In this document: positions 22,938 to 34,339 of the stretch, one piece after another
Layout: every line of letters begins with the position of its first letter
How positions within the stretch are numbered: position 1 is the first letter of the stretch
Assembly (NCBI GenBank): GCA_963970005.1
Contig: CAXAMN010023662.1
Coordinates: forward strand, 702,958 to 766,957
Direction of reading: 5' to 3'
DNA length: 64,000 nt
Origin: Durusdinium trenchii
Lineage: Eukaryota; Sar; Dinophyceae; Suessiales; Symbiodiniaceae
Notes under the pieces: generated by a model
The model's input: only the letters and a program-made list of their open reading frames with translations
Database searches by the model: none
What the model was told of the DNA's origin: nothing
Position numbers and translations under genes: made by a program

Positions 22938-23066
22938 CTGAACGACGCCGACATCGAGATGAAGGATGCAGAGCGGCTTCCCACCGGAGGGCGGAACAAG
23001 CGTGGAACATGGAACAACGCCAACAGCTGCCCCTTCGCCGTGCAAAGGCCAAGGAACATGGTCAAG
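22938..23066 (+). CDS. Coding exon, family unknown
   Basis: A strong acceptor (TCTCTTTTTGGCCCAG) and a GTCGCA donor after GTCAAG bound exactly 43 codons: LNDADIEMKDAERLPTGGRN, then KRGTWNNANSCPFAVQRPRN. Third positions are about 77 percent G/C. A minus frame is open with the same composition, but the peptide and acceptor favour plus. Confidence 0.4.
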
Positions 23067-23879
23067 GTCGCAAAGAAATGGAACATCGAATCACATCAAT
23101 CTGTGCCATGAGGTCTGTGAATTCCCTAACCAGTTGTTTGGTGTATTGTTTCACGAAGCAACAACATACTCATTAGCATAGACTAAGTAGACAGACTGAG
23201 CCTTGAAGAGGTGCCCAAGCACCGAAGGCTTCTGTCCCGTTCTCGTTTCAAAATTAGGACCCGACCGGTATGACACCCAGAGACACACGCAGCAAAGTGT
23301 CACAAATTCAATTGGGCAATTCGAACCCTGGAATCGCCGACAGGGTCAGCAATCAATCCTGTAGGCCCTCCTGGAGAGCGAGACGGAGACATAAAATGAA
23401 TATCTCATAGACTCATAAGAGGTGTGGCTGCTACCTTCATGCTAAACATCCACTATATAATGACTATATATATATACCTTCATAGTTCCAAAAGCGACGT
23501 ATCATATATACTCGCCTTGAACACGCCCTGAACTTGTGCTTCGTTGATTCGTACATTTTGCGTATTGGGAGATATCACACTCTGAAATAATTCATGTACA
23601 GTACATGTCCTGTGTACATTGACCCTTGCATACCCACCGTAGGAGAAGGGTGCGTAGTGGTTGGAGCGGTGGGCAAAATCGAGAACCCCACACCATGGTA
23701 GACATCCCCGGTAGTCCGATCTGTTCATGCAGTCAACCAGTGTCATGGCTTATTGTCATCTTGGGCCAAATTCCACACCACAAAGACGACCAATCCCTTG
23801 TGGATCCTTGGTGTTTGAAGGACATGTTTCGGGAGGGTTCTCTGTTCAAGTACAGGATGTCCTGGCTCACAGAAAGAAA

Positions 23880-25010
23880 ACAGAAACAAAACGGGGGATC
23901 CAATTCATGTGGACAACGAACTCCTGGCCTAAAAAGGAAATCGAAGGAATGCTGCGGAAGCAGCGTTCCGACCACCCACGAACTGCATCTTCGAAGGTGC
24001 GAACCACTCGGAAGTCGTTGAATGAGCATTTCCAGCTGAAAACGCCCTTGCGACAAAACTGATTTATCAAGGTGGCCAGCGGCAACCTGTTTGTATCATT
24101 GTGTATCCTTTGCTCAGCGTGTTTTGCTAGAACCACCCCGCTCTGAGGCTCGCGGGGTGATCCCCGCAAGGCAACCTCTCGTCTTTGTTTTGTGAATCCA
24201 ACAAACATATCCTCCATCCACTCCTCCATCCCCGATGACTCACCTCCCAAATATGCCAAGTAGTATCCTCGTAGAGTTGCAGGTGTCTTCAGAACTAGCA
24301 ACTGCTCAACTTGGAGGGACTAAATATAATTTACTTAGTTTCGGTCTAGAACATCCCCATGACCAGGAATATGACGAACAACGACAAAGTGTCGGTCCTT
24401 AGAGCTGGAAGACCCTCATCCCTCCTGACTGTCACAGGCAGGTGTCACAGCCAAGTCACTTTGTGGGTCTTGGCACTTGTCACAAAGCTTTAAAAGAATG
24501 GATGCATGCCTCAATTCATACCCAGTACATCCGAGTACATCCCAGTACCAACGAGGTCCTGAAGTAAACCCAGATTATAGAAAGTGCAAAGCAGCACAAA
24601 GTATAACACGAACACGCCCTTGCGGGGCAGAATACCTTCCTCTACAAACATGCGATTGCCCCCTTCCGTGCTAGTAAGTCGGAGGTCAGAGTGTGAGAAA
24701 AAACATAAGGCTGGGGGGGCTGAGGGTAGATTGTCAGAAGTGAACATAGGTGAACCGTGATAGAGGTCAGAAACCATTCCAGAAGATTTTGGGGCCTTGC
24801 TCTTCATGATGGGGGAGTTAATGGGAGTCGCAAGGCAGCTAGACTGTGTCTGGTCTGCCCCACCATCTGTGAAGATCCAAACAATCGGGAAGTTGTATCT
24901 AACTGCCTTAGATGGACGAAGCGCCAAGCTGGTGAGGCATTCAGCCATAGAAGTTCCCTTGCCAAAGGCTCTAGACATTGACAGCGCATACAAAAAGGCC
25001 TTGGCACTAT
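23880..25010 (-). CDS. Minus-strand exons, one with VWA-like end
   Basis: Exon 24319-24244 is firm: acceptor TATATTTAG, GTGAGT donor, reading SLQVEQLLVLKTPATLRGYY, then LAYLG. Upstream, about 25006-24760 reads ALSMSRAFGKGTSMAECLTS and then NFPIVWIFTDGGADQTQ; a GTSMAE-type turn followed by a hydrophobic strand and TDGG resembles the last part of a von Willebrand A domain, although no DxSxS metal site was found. Downstream, 24058-23890 is open in all three minus frames, so the continuation is unclear. The order suggests one gene. Confidence 0.4.
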
Positions 25011-25183
25011 TCTTCTTTGCCGGTTATGTTTTTGAGGCCTCGGACCCCCCAACAAAAGGTCCTAGCCAACAAGTAGAGATTGCTCCAAGAGGGATGATCC
25101 CGCTGCCTGCGCTGTTTGCCTTAAAAACAGGGGTGGCAACACGGCAAAGGAGGCACATCGATGATTATAGACCCGAGCAATTT

Positions 25184-25282
25184 AATGTAGACTCTTGATT
25201 AATCGAAGCCCCGCATTTGGATTGTAAAGCCATGTAAAGCCACTTATATGGGGGTTAACTATATAATCAAGAGTCTACATTA
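25184..25282. mobile_element. Short inverted-repeat element (family A) with 6-bp target duplication
   Basis: A 99-bp element with terminal inverted repeats AATGTAGACTCTTGATTA, nearly perfect at both ends, flanked by perfect direct repeats CAATTT (25178-25183 and 25283-25288). It has no coding capacity and a G-run (ATATGGGGG) near the right end. These are features of a MITE. Confidence 0.8.
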
Positions 25283-25904
25283 CAATTTGTTGGAAAGAAG
25301 ATGCACGAAGCCTCAGCAGCCTTAGCACCTCCAGCATCATCGGATCAACCGTTCATAGCTCAAAGGGTTATTTCGAAACCCGTTGACCAACACGTCGTTT
25401 GGGCCTTTGACTATTGATTAATTGATGAATAAAGCCCCACTATGGAGAGGTTGTAGATTTCGCTGTCGCTGTTTTGACCATGAGTGTCAACAGTTTGGAC
25501 ACGGGAGGGTGTTATCCTCCCTCCAACAATCATGGACGTGCACAGTGGGGTATAATTGAAAACAATTTTCTGCTACACACATGGGGGTTGGCAAAATTGT
25601 TGGAGGGATCATCTGGAGTCTACCGTTTTGCAGTCTTTGCAATGCGTTTTGATCTCTCCACGAGCCGGACCCATGCTAAGATCCCGCGCTATGCATGTAA
25701 CTTGGCACTTGAGGAAAGTCGTCCCCTGAGAGCGCCCAAAGCCAAACGATGCTGAAAAGCCAATGAAAGCTTGTCAGCATAATAAGCAATCCATTCTTCT
25801 GACATATTCTCATACTGCAAGTGCCTTTCGTGAGACTGCCTCGCGAAAGCTCCTCGCGAAAGCTCAAAAGGGGGGGATCAACTCCGCAGAAAAGACGAGT
25901 CGCC

Positions 25905-25960
25905 ATGCTTTTCGCCATGCTTTCGCCATGAAGTCGCCATGCTTTCGCCATGTCCGTCTG
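25905..25960. repeat. CGCCATGCTTT tandem
   Basis: About five copies of TCGCCATGCTT(T) with small insertions. Followed at 26018-26050 by a duplicated CCCGTCGCTCTCTCA word. Confidence 0.8.
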
Positions 25961-26910
25961 GACATCTATGAGCAATCCAAACACGAACCCGATCGAACCT
26001 TGGACGCTCGCGAACCCGTCGCTCTCTCATGACCCGTCGCTCTCTCAGGAACCCGGTTTTGAGGCCCAAATCGGTCCAATTCAGGGCACTTGGAACACCC
26101 CAGCCTTCATCAGGGCCTCTCTGAGAAGAAGAGGGCCGAAATGAGAGATGAAGGATGGAAGCTTACAGTTGTTCCCAGAAAAGGTGTTAGTCTCGACGTT
26201 CTACAGCTGGATTATTCGATCCCAGAATTCTTTAAATTGAAAAGGACTATATCTGAGAGGAATTCACTCCCTAGCCAGACCCCTAGGTCTTCCGTCGGTA
26301 CTTGCGAGGATTTTCATAATGTAGATTTGGAAGCTCTATTCTTCTCCAGCCAGGTCCTAAAGTTGGATTCTCTGCTGCACTGGACTCGCCCTGGTTTGGG
26401 AGGAAAGCCGGGAAAACGAACCACAAAAGCCATGCCAGCAGGTGTACTCGTGGGAGCCCTCGTGGTGTATGCGTGCCCAAGAGGATCAGCTGGAGAATGT
26501 CGGGTCTTAAAACCAAAGAGAGAGTTGCACCCACTAGATCACGCCAAGGCTGCAAAACCTCTGGTGCTTGCCCGCATCTCAAGATTCAAGTATTAAAGCC
26601 GGCATAGGACCATGGGAAATACCCCAAGGCAGTGGACATCTCTTTTGACCCCTAAGAGGACCAAATGTCAGGTTGAAAGCACCCATGCACCGCGCAAAAG
26701 AGTTCTCCCCAACCAAATTGAGAGTAACAAAAAATGTGACGGCGGCCAAGAGTTTCATTTAAGGTAGGAAGCTCAGTGTATGTTCTTTGGCTGTGCCCCT
26801 GGACCAAGCTTCCCAATTCCAACTCAGGAATCACTCCAGGCAGGGAACCAAGAAATCAACCAGGTGGACAATCCCGAAAAAACTTAATCCAGTTATTCAA
26901 TCAAAGGATC

Positions 26911-26939
26911 TATCCATCCATCTATCCATCTATCCATCT
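26911..26939. repeat. TATCCATC repeat
   Basis: Three to four copies of CTATCCATC. Confidence 0.85.
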
Positions 26940-27580
26940 CCGTCAACCGATCTCACGCCTTCTCGACCCCGCTCTCGAGGAAAATCACCAGAGCCTCAGA
27001 TCCACCATCCGATCTGCGTTCTGCGTTCAGCGATCGTAGAACAATCGGAATCCGTCACCCGGTGTCCGGCGGAACATCTGTGCCCAGTAACTTAAGCTCA
27101 GAACCTGAAATCGACCTCCACTTCAGTTACCTGGTGCACTGTTTCGATTCTTTAAACTCCAAAAAATGCCCTACATGAGAATCCTTTCACTATAACAACA
27201 ATCGCAGGCATCAGCTTTGGCCAAACTCATTGAACCCTGGAATTTACGACTAAAAGTGCGTTCTCAAAAAATACCCAAACATCTGGCTCCCCATAGCTAT
27301 TCGTCCGGAGCTCAGGCCCCAGAAAGACAAGTAAGTGAGTTGACAAGATCCCACGAGGATGAGGAGACCATTAGTTGAGATGGAAAGTGGAAACTGCCCA
27401 AACGGGTTGGATCTACCAGTTTAGGCTTTAACCATTAATTAGTATGATGATGTTCCTTTTTCCGCTTCCACTTATTGTAGATTGAGGGCAAACGCATCAC
27501 GTGCATCACGTGCTTCCACAAGAAGCGAAGACGGATGAACCGAAAAGGATTCGCTCAAAAAGGCAGTTGCTTGCTCTCTG

Positions 27581-27683
27581 TCTCACTCACTCACTCACTC
27601 ACTCACTCTCTCACTCTCTCACTCTCTCACTCACTCACTCTCTCACTCTCTCACTCACTCTCTCTCTCTCTCTCTCTCTCTCT
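27581..27683. repeat. CTCA/CTCT polypyrimidine tract
   Basis: A 100-bp run of (CTCA)n and (CT)n, all pyrimidine and adenine on the plus strand. The open frames across it code Leu/Ser/His homopolymer and are not accepted as genes. A GC-rich stretch at 27830-27910 follows and could be an exon, but no frame stands out. Confidence 0.95.
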
Positions 27684-28181
27684 TGCGTTCTTTCTGTACG
27701 TCTGTCTGCCTGTCTGTCTTTCTGTCTTTTCTGTCTTTCCTATACGTTTCTTTTTTCTTTTTCTGTGCTTGGGGTATTCCTTCTTTGGAGTACCAACCCA
27801 TTTACCCCACATCTTCTCGGAGCTCCGTCCTTCGCAGCTCGGCCCGTCGCGCCGTCGCTCCTGGGTGTGGGAGACAGCTCCGGCGCGGAGCATAACGGCG
27901 CGGAGCGTAAACCATGAAACCACCGGTGGGACGAATGCACGGATTGATGTGGGACGAATGCGAGGCGTAGTGGGCTAGGAAAAGATGTTAGTACTCTCCA
28001 GGTGCAGGAAGTAAGAAAGAAAGACGTTTCGGGCTTGAGCCACCTGTGTGTGCAACCTGTCTTGTAGCCCGCGCGGTCAAGCGTGATGGTCTGTTAATTT
28101 CTTCGGATGTCTGGATGGGTTGAGCACGGATCTTTCCTACATCGCACTCCAAGGTGGTGTTCTTTTCAGTGGAATCACTAC

Positions 28182-28701
28182 ATTCCGGGACCCGTCATGG
28201 CCAGGGCACAAATCTTGAGGACTTGTGGCAGCACTGACAAAGAAAAACAAGTTCCCCAGCCTCTTCGAAAAGAGATGGCCAAAATGTAGAAAGTGCGTCC
28301 AATAATTGTGTGATCAAGAGGCATGACAGGGTTACTAATCTGACAACAAACTGCCAAATACAGGCACAGCACTTCTTAACACTTTTGTTTGCTTCGTTCT
28401 TGAAAGGGAAAAATCAAACAACAAAGCTGCAAGCGGCCTGCTTCACTGCTTCCGCCAAGAGGCCTTCAACTGCACTGACAAGCTGGATCCGCACCTGTCA
28501 CTGACAGGTGTTCTCCGCAAAAAAGAAATACTGGAGCCCCATTGGGCCTGGTCCAAGCATGAGGTTGATCCACAGAATGATTTCCACTGTGTGTTTACCC
28601 AAAGAAACATATAGATTGCAACATATTGCAACTGGTTTCCATGACCCAGACTTTCCACATGCCTCTGCTGAAGGAAGCCCAGCCAGGCTTTCCGTGCCAT
28701 A
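28182..28701 (-). CDS. Two joined exons of a membrane-like protein
   Basis: Exon 28701-28506 (acceptor TCATCACCTTCCAG, donor GTCAGT) reads YGTESLAGLPSAEACGKSGS, then WKPVAICCNLYVSLGKHTVE and IILWINLMLGPGPMGLQYFF. It ends in phase 1. Exon 28233-28182 (acceptor TTTTTCTTTGTCAG, donor GTAGTG) continues in phase as LLPQVLKICALAMTGPG. Long hydrophobic runs suggest membrane segments. Family not recognised. Confidence 0.5.
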
Positions 28702-28923
28702 CTGGAAGGTGATGAAGTGATTGATGGCAACACATTTAGAATCATTTAGATAGTTTGAGGCAATTAGATCCAAGTGACTCCACTTGAATTTGGGGAGCTT
28801 GTCAAAAGTGGGCGAACGTGCAGTTGAGCCAATAGATGATCAGAGTCGCAGAATCCAACCCGAGACTGGGGTGTTCAAGGGTGGCAACTCCTCATCTCGT
28901 CCAACCTTCGCGCCTCTGAGAGG

Positions 28924-28986
28924 ATGACGTGCTATCACTGTGGGCACCAGCCTGAGTGGCGCACGTGGTGGGTCGCCCAGGAAGGG
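28924..28986 (+). CDS. Possible first exon with CxxC motif
   Basis: ATG, then MTCYHCGHQPEWRTWWVAQE, ending at GTGAGG. A CxxCGH motif at the very start and GC-rich third positions resemble a zinc-ribbon N-terminus. No following exon was identified, so this is tentative. Confidence 0.3.
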
Positions 28987-29504
28987 TGAGGATGAAAGAA
29001 TACCCATCATCCATCCTCAGCCTCTAATTTTTATGTCTTGACACAAGGAAAAGACCTGATTGACCCTCAACTTGACTAGTTGACTCACGATAATTCCAAA
29101 TCTCAGATTGTTTGGGAAATTATGCAAGAAAAATCAATAAAAGCTTAAACGCAAGAATTTAAGCAACACGAACCATGAAGCGTAAAAATTGCATCTGCTC
29201 CTGCAGGGCCATGATATCATAGAACTTTGAGGCGGGCCATTTGGCAGAAGGAATCCTCATGAATCCCCCATCGTTTACCCTTTACATCCCCTTCATGCAA
29301 CCCTCAGACTCCAAGTATGCATATCAAACGATATCAGGGTGTGGTCAAGACCTGCTAAGACCTACCTCCCTTGGCGGCCCTTGGCCGGAGTCATGGGTCG
29401 ATTCCTTCTCCCCAACCATTCTGCTAGGTTCTTTATACAATCAACCATCTGCATTATATAATTTCATGATCCCCTTTGATATTAGCACAGAGGGGTCGTT
29501 CCAC

Positions 29505-29935
29505 CCATTCTCTAGAGAATCATCTAGAAAATGAGGGGGCCTGACACCTGCTGCCTCTAGAAAATGTCCATGAAAATTCTGTTCATTTTCTAGTGGGAGA
29601 AACGTTTTCACTAGAAAATGGTGGGGTACAGGTTCAGAGGTCGTACCCCCAACAGACTAGACTTGCTCTTTCAATCAGCAGAATGAGTGCTATACTCACT
29701 GGTGCTTGTTTTTTTTTTCAACTTGTTGATCTCTAGAAAATGCTCCTCTAAAACCCCTATCCAGGCTCTAGAAAATGACCCTAGAAAATTTGTGGTCATT
29801 CTCTAGTGAGGTACCTCTCCTCTAGAAAATGGTGGGGTACAACCTTGGAGGTCGTACCCCCGCATCAGTTTTCTAGAAAATGACCTTGTTCTAGGGGACC
29901 ACGACCCCCCCCATTTTCTAGAGGAAATACCAACA
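29505..29935. repeat. TCTAGAAAATG hairpin repeat cluster
   Basis: TCTAGAAAATG or its complement occurs about ten times in 430 bp. Two copies of the block AGAAAATGGTGGGGTACA followed by GGTCGTACCCC can fold into hairpins. No open frame. Confidence 0.85.
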
Positions 29936-29950
29936 GGGATATTTCATGTA

Positions 29951-30049
29951 TATAGACTCTTGCTTAATACGCCCACACTTACGCCCACCCCATTTGAATT
30001 GAAAAACCTCTTCCTATGTGGGGGGTTGATTAATCAACAGTCTGCATTA
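29951..30049. mobile_element. Diverged family A inverted-repeat element
   Basis: The left end TATAGACTCTTGCTTAAT pairs imperfectly with the right end (reverse complement TGCAGACTGTTGATTAAT). The length and the internal G-run before the right repeat match the 25.2 kb copy. It lies directly beside the TCTAGAAAATG repeat block. Confidence 0.65.
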
Positions 30050-30299
30050 GGGTGATGGCTGGCAACGGAATGATGGCTGAGACGAAGATCGGAGAGCACA
30101 GAACTCATGGGTCCGACTCATGTGTGTCCGACTCATGTTTCGACGGCCAGGATCCCAGAACCACGTTGATTTGTTGTACTGGTTCCGTTGTGCTATGAGG
30201 CAAGCAGTGGTTTCTTTCCCGACACATCGCATGCTCAACGCACAAGAGTGGTTGACGCGCCAGCGGAGATCCACGACCGACGAAGCGATCGGATCGCTG

Positions 30300-30390
30300 C
30301 AACGATCCTAGTAGCGATGCCCTTTGCTCCGTTCGTAGCGTCCTTGCTCCTAGTAGTGAGGCCAGGAGCCCCTAGTAGCGTTCGAACGCT
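30300..30390. repeat. Dispersed CTAGTAGC modular repeat
   Basis: Modules CTAGTAGCGATGCCCTTTGC, CGTAGCGTCCTTGCTC and CTAGTAGTGAGGCCAGGAGC in tandem, the same order as at 54.3 kb. Confidence 0.8.
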
Positions 30391-30582
30391 CCCTCCAAAC
30401 CTTACCTTCCTCCCCAAGCAGAACCCAAGCGAGAATGGTGGGCTTTGCTGATGGAGTTCGCTTCAATAGACCTGATGAGACCTGGTGAAACAAGCGAATT
30501 AGGACGCGTGCAGATGTCCCACGGCTATTTGACAAGCTGCAGGAATGTAATGAGCTGTTGTTTCTAACCTTCCTCTACTGAC

Positions 30583-31505
30583 CCAGTGCCCTTCAATTTG
30601 TGGGGGCGCCATCAAATCCAGCTCACGTGAAAAGAATTTCCCACTCGAACGCGGGATGCTTAAAGCTCGTTCCTGAAAGCACATGTTTGGGGCTTCCGTC
30701 ACTTACATCCCCATCAACCAAAGCCAGTGTTGAACACCTCAAAAAATCTCTCTTCCCGTCACCTGACCCAATCCTTCAATCACTGCATCACCCCGCCTCC
30801 AGTAAGCAGAATCCTCACCAGATGAAAAAAAGACGGGGGGCGACACGTGAAAAACCGACATGGCTCTAGCAGCTTGGGTCATGGCACCCGGATCCATGCC
30901 CCTTTCACTCAGCAGGGTATACATTGAGCTCCTTAAGTAATCCATTCCCTTCATCTTCTTTGGTCAATCCAGGTAGCTCGATGACCCCGGCGACACCCGT
31001 GGATCCGACGCCGTGACACCACCGGGCACTCGATTCTCCCGAAGGGTGTCAATGGGGGCAGCCGACTCAATGGTGTTTGTTGGGGTTCTTTTTGTTGTTT
31101 GAGGACCAGACGAAGTCATTGTTTCACGATCAGAAGCGTGTTTTTGTTGGCAAACTCCTCTGACTGCTTGATGAATCTAGAAATGTTCCTGACCAAACGA
31201 AAGGAGACCAACCTCTGGCGGGGCACAAGCCTTTCCAATCGTCTGTGTCGATGTGAGGATCATTGAAACAGAAGATGGCAAGGAGCAAGGCTGAATCTAA
31301 ATGAACATGCCTGCCACAAATGCCCACAAACAGAATCCGCAAAGCCAATGGATTTGACAGATGAACGAAAAGGTGTCTACATTCTGTAGAAGAAAGTTGC
31401 AAAGACACACTGCTGGATCTGCTTAGCTGGAAAGGGAGTGCCACGACCAATTTGCAGGTTGCTTCCTCTTGCAGCGAGAAACCCAGCTCACCGACAGTCT
31501 TGAAC
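30583..31505 (-). CDS. Minus-strand gene fragment, at least three exons, family unknown
   Basis: Exon 31505-31213 (acceptor GGGTTTCAACAG, donor GTTGGT) reads FKTVGELGFSLQEEATCKLV, then FVHLSNPLALRILFVGICGR and DSALLLAIFCFNDPHID. Exon about 30954-30763 starts MKGMDYLRSSMYTLLSERGM and ends DSAYWRRGDAVIEGLGQ before GTGACG. A GTAAGT donor at 30706 ends an overlapping frame reading DFLRCSTLALVDGD. Exon 30672-30583 (acceptor GTGCTTTCAG, donor GTCAGT, exactly 30 codons) reads ERALSIPRSSGKFFSRELDL. The first and last exons are strong; how the middle part is spliced is unclear. Confidence 0.5.
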
Positions 31506-31735
31506 CTGTTGAAACCCCACAATGGTGAACACTAACCACTAACCCATCCATAAAAGAAACAAAATTACCCCAAATCTGGTTTTCCTATGTGGCTTTGTCT
31601 CAGAAATGAGAACTCCCAGCTGGTAGCTTGGGAGAAATGCGAACTGCCCACGTCTCAAGCCGCGCCAGGCCGGTGGCTTTCACCTGCTGTCACCTCGTGC
31701 CCTGCACCTCGTCACCACGTGTGTTTCGTGTGCTT

Positions 31736-31903
31736 CGACGATCCCTTGGACCGACGCCCCAACCGGTTCCACCGGCGCCTGGTTGAAGCGCCGCAACCAG
31801 CGCGGTCGGCACTGTCCTGTCGGTCCGGTCCGGTCGGAAGATCCGCGGACCAAACGGAGCCAAACGGACCGAACGGTTCACTGTTGGGTTCACTGAGCTC
31901 CAT
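31736..31903 (-). CDS. Candidate exon, low complexity
   Basis: Minus frame reading ELSEPNSEPFGPFGSVWSAD, then TGPDRQDSADRAGCGASTRR. Third positions are GC-rich. Other frames on both strands are also open, because the sequence is rich in short CGG/GGACC repeats. Tentative. Confidence 0.3.
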
Positions 31904-32119
31904 TTTACTTTCAAAATTGTACTCTTGCTGTAGGTCAGGGCCTCCAGCAATGATGCCGTATGATGATATAAAGTGAATATGTGTGTATCAGCTTGATCAT
32001 GCAGCTAGTCATGTGCAATACCTTTTCGAGTTTTCTCAGTTCTCCCTGTGGTCAGTTTGGATCACGAGCGGTTTCTTGCCAGATTCTTGTCTCCATCCTT
32101 TGGGAACTACCCATTTTCT

Positions 32120-32372
32120 CAGGTGCCCGAAAGAGGAAACCCGTTCGGACGAAATCGGTGATGTATGTTGTCACCATACCTTCATGAGTGGTTGGATGTG
32201 GTTGGGTTTGAACGACTTCCATCATTTTGCTTGTCGTGGCACATTCATCTCGATGGTCGCATTGGGAACGTTTGGCCATTTTTTGGCCCCAAGACTTTCT
32301 AATAAGTCTTGGAGAAGGATTATCAAATCCATACAAACGAGTGTTTCTAAACATGGGGGCAACGTCGAGCAA
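32120..32372 (-). CDS. Coding exon, family unknown
   Basis: A minus frame of about 85 codons reads LDVAPMFRNTRLYGFDNPSP, then HEGMVTTYITDFVRTGFLFR. The peptide looks like ordinary globular protein. The end may be a GA-type donor (CACCTGAG). On the plus strand a good acceptor (CATTTTCTCAG at about 32120) starts a short basic frame, a competing reading of the last part. Confidence 0.4.
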
Positions 32373-32880
32373 TGTTGAATTTTCGGATAGATTCCACGAC
32401 TCATGTGTATGTGAGTGTCAAAACGGAGTCCCCCCCCACCTTCCCTTGTTGGCAAACATGCAACAGTGGTGTTTCATTTTTAGATTAGTGGTTATACAAT
32501 AGTGATTCCAAATAAATAGAAACTGTGGCCAATACATTTTGTGGGGATCTACTTTTCTATCTACTTAGGGGTCTCTATAGAGTGTTCATTGGGCAGGACG
32601 GTTGTGCACCACATCCGTGGAGTCCGTTGGATGTTCCAACAGACACTGAGATTTTGCAAATCTGCAACAGCGCCCGGGTGACGTGGTTGACATTCACCTT
32701 GTCCAAGGAAAGCTTGTCCATCCTTGTCCAAGAACAAATCTGCAACCAAGTTGTCACATCCCACCAAAGAGAGGGTTCCAAACCCCACCTTTTACTATCC
32801 AATCAGTAAAACTATCGGTGTATCTCTCCTGATGTTATCAGTTCCCTGAAACTAGCAAACCCACAATTCAAACATGTCTC

Positions 32881-32903
32881 TCGCTCTCTCTCTCTCTCTC
32901 TTT
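32881..32903. repeat. CT microsatellite
   Basis: (CT)n. Confidence 0.9.
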
Positions 32904-32993
32904 ATCAATATTGGTAAAACATCATGGTAAAACCATCTATATAAAACCTCTGGGCACTCACCCACCCACTCCACCAACCACTCCCGACCACTC

Positions 32994-33242
32994 CTTTGCC
33001 CTTCTTGCCCGGTATTGGTGGCACTTGCCAGACCGCAGGCCAAATTCGCGGGGGGTCAAGCATTCTCGGAGAAACTGGTCCTCAGATTCTGCGACGTGGC
33101 GTCGGGCAAAACCCGAAAGAAGATGGCAAATTGATGTCCGGGAACGGCGTGGTAGAAGTGAAGCATCCAAAAATGCTGCCGTGGTAATGGCACCTTCATC
33201 AAAGAGAACAACACATTGCACGATGAGCAGCGTTGCAGGTCC
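32994..33242 (-). CDS. Coding exon, family unknown
   Basis: After acceptor TTTGCTAG the frame reads GPATLLIVQCVVLFDEGAIT, then SICHLLSGFARRHVAESEDQ, FLRECLTPREFGL and SGKCHQYRARRAK. The proposed end is a GA-type donor (GCAAAG then GAGTGG). One long frame without competition; no domain recognised. Confidence 0.45.
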
Positions 33243-33863
33243 CTAGCAAATGCTTGAGACTGCTAGGGGAGAGTGCTTTGGAGCATTGCCGGAGCAATGT
33301 GCTTCGAGAAGGCCCTGGAATGCCTTTGAACCATCAAGCTCTTGGGGACACTTGTGATGTTGGTTGAGCTGGTTGAGCTCCGTGCATCACTTGAAATCGC
33401 TGAGCGAAAAATGCATGCACGCAGCCACACATACATAATTACAGGCAAACAGCCAAACAAACACACAAACAGAACAGCCTACTGTATTCTAGTCCATTCC
33501 CTTCGATTCAATTCAAGTCAATTCCATATATATATATATAGGTGCACATGCTGTGCTGCGTGCGCTGCAAAAGAATTAGAATGTACATACGGGGCGTGCA
33601 CGTGCTTGCAGAGGGGACGCCATGGACAGAGAACTGACAAGCCAAGACAGAAACTCCAAGTCACAACAAATACCGAAACATTCAGAATCATTCAGACAAA
33701 CAGCACCTGATACAAAACAATCATCTGCAACACTCACCACACCCATCAAAGCACAACATCAAATTGGCTGAGAGACAAAGGAGAGATTGGGGGCTGAGAG
33801 ACACAGCATTGGATGAAGGTCCTTTTGAAGACAGATAAGAGCAAGATGGCTCCTCTCCATGAC

Positions 33864-33965
33864 CTGATGCCTTGCATTGCCTTGCCCTTTTGCTAGCCAA
33901 GCAACTGAAATCTCAACTTGTTGTCCAACTTGGAAGATCAATGGTGCATCTGGCCTCTTCAGGCC
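33864..33965 (-). CDS. Coding exon, family unknown
   Basis: Acceptor CACCACCTTCTCCAG and donor GTCATG bound exactly 34 codons: GLKRPDAPLIFQVGQQVEIS, then VAWLAKGQGNARHQ. The beta-strand-like start resembles ligand- or nucleic-acid-binding folds, but this is not assignable. Confidence 0.45.
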
Positions 33966-34339
33966 CTGGAGAAGGTGGTGAACAAGGTGAACAGGCCAAC
34001 TGTCTGTAGAAGGTCGGGCAGTCGGCGAGTCGGCGAGTCCTTCTGGTGGGGCCTTCAAGGGCCAACTCCAAGAGTCCTCTACCCTAAGCTAGACAACCTA
34101 AGCTAGTCAGGTACTCTGAGTGTTACCATGTGTTACCAAATGTACCATCACTGGCAATTGGACACCTCGAGAAAACACCCATCAACCCCATGTGGGCCCC
34201 ATCAACACCCCATCTGGGCCCCATGCCACACACCTCACCAGATCGATGTCGCACCGCACCGCACCGCACCCACGCGAAACGTCCATGACGCCCGGTCCTC
34301 GACACCAAAGCGTGCCAAGAAGTAGGACAAGTTGTTCTC

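Larger units (their letters stand above)
25300..28150. other. Mostly non-coding, repeats
   Basis: Holds the tandem repeats noted separately. At 26090-26596 a 168-codon plus frame and a hydrophobic minus frame (VHLLAWLLWFVFPAFLP) overlap; no splice sites support either, so no gene is called. Confidence 0.4.

Noticed and set aside
27500-27980. Open frames of 138 and 147 codons on the plus strand
   Set aside because: Most of the length is (CTCA)n/(CT)n repeat, giving Leu/Ser/His homopolymer; no splice or composition support.
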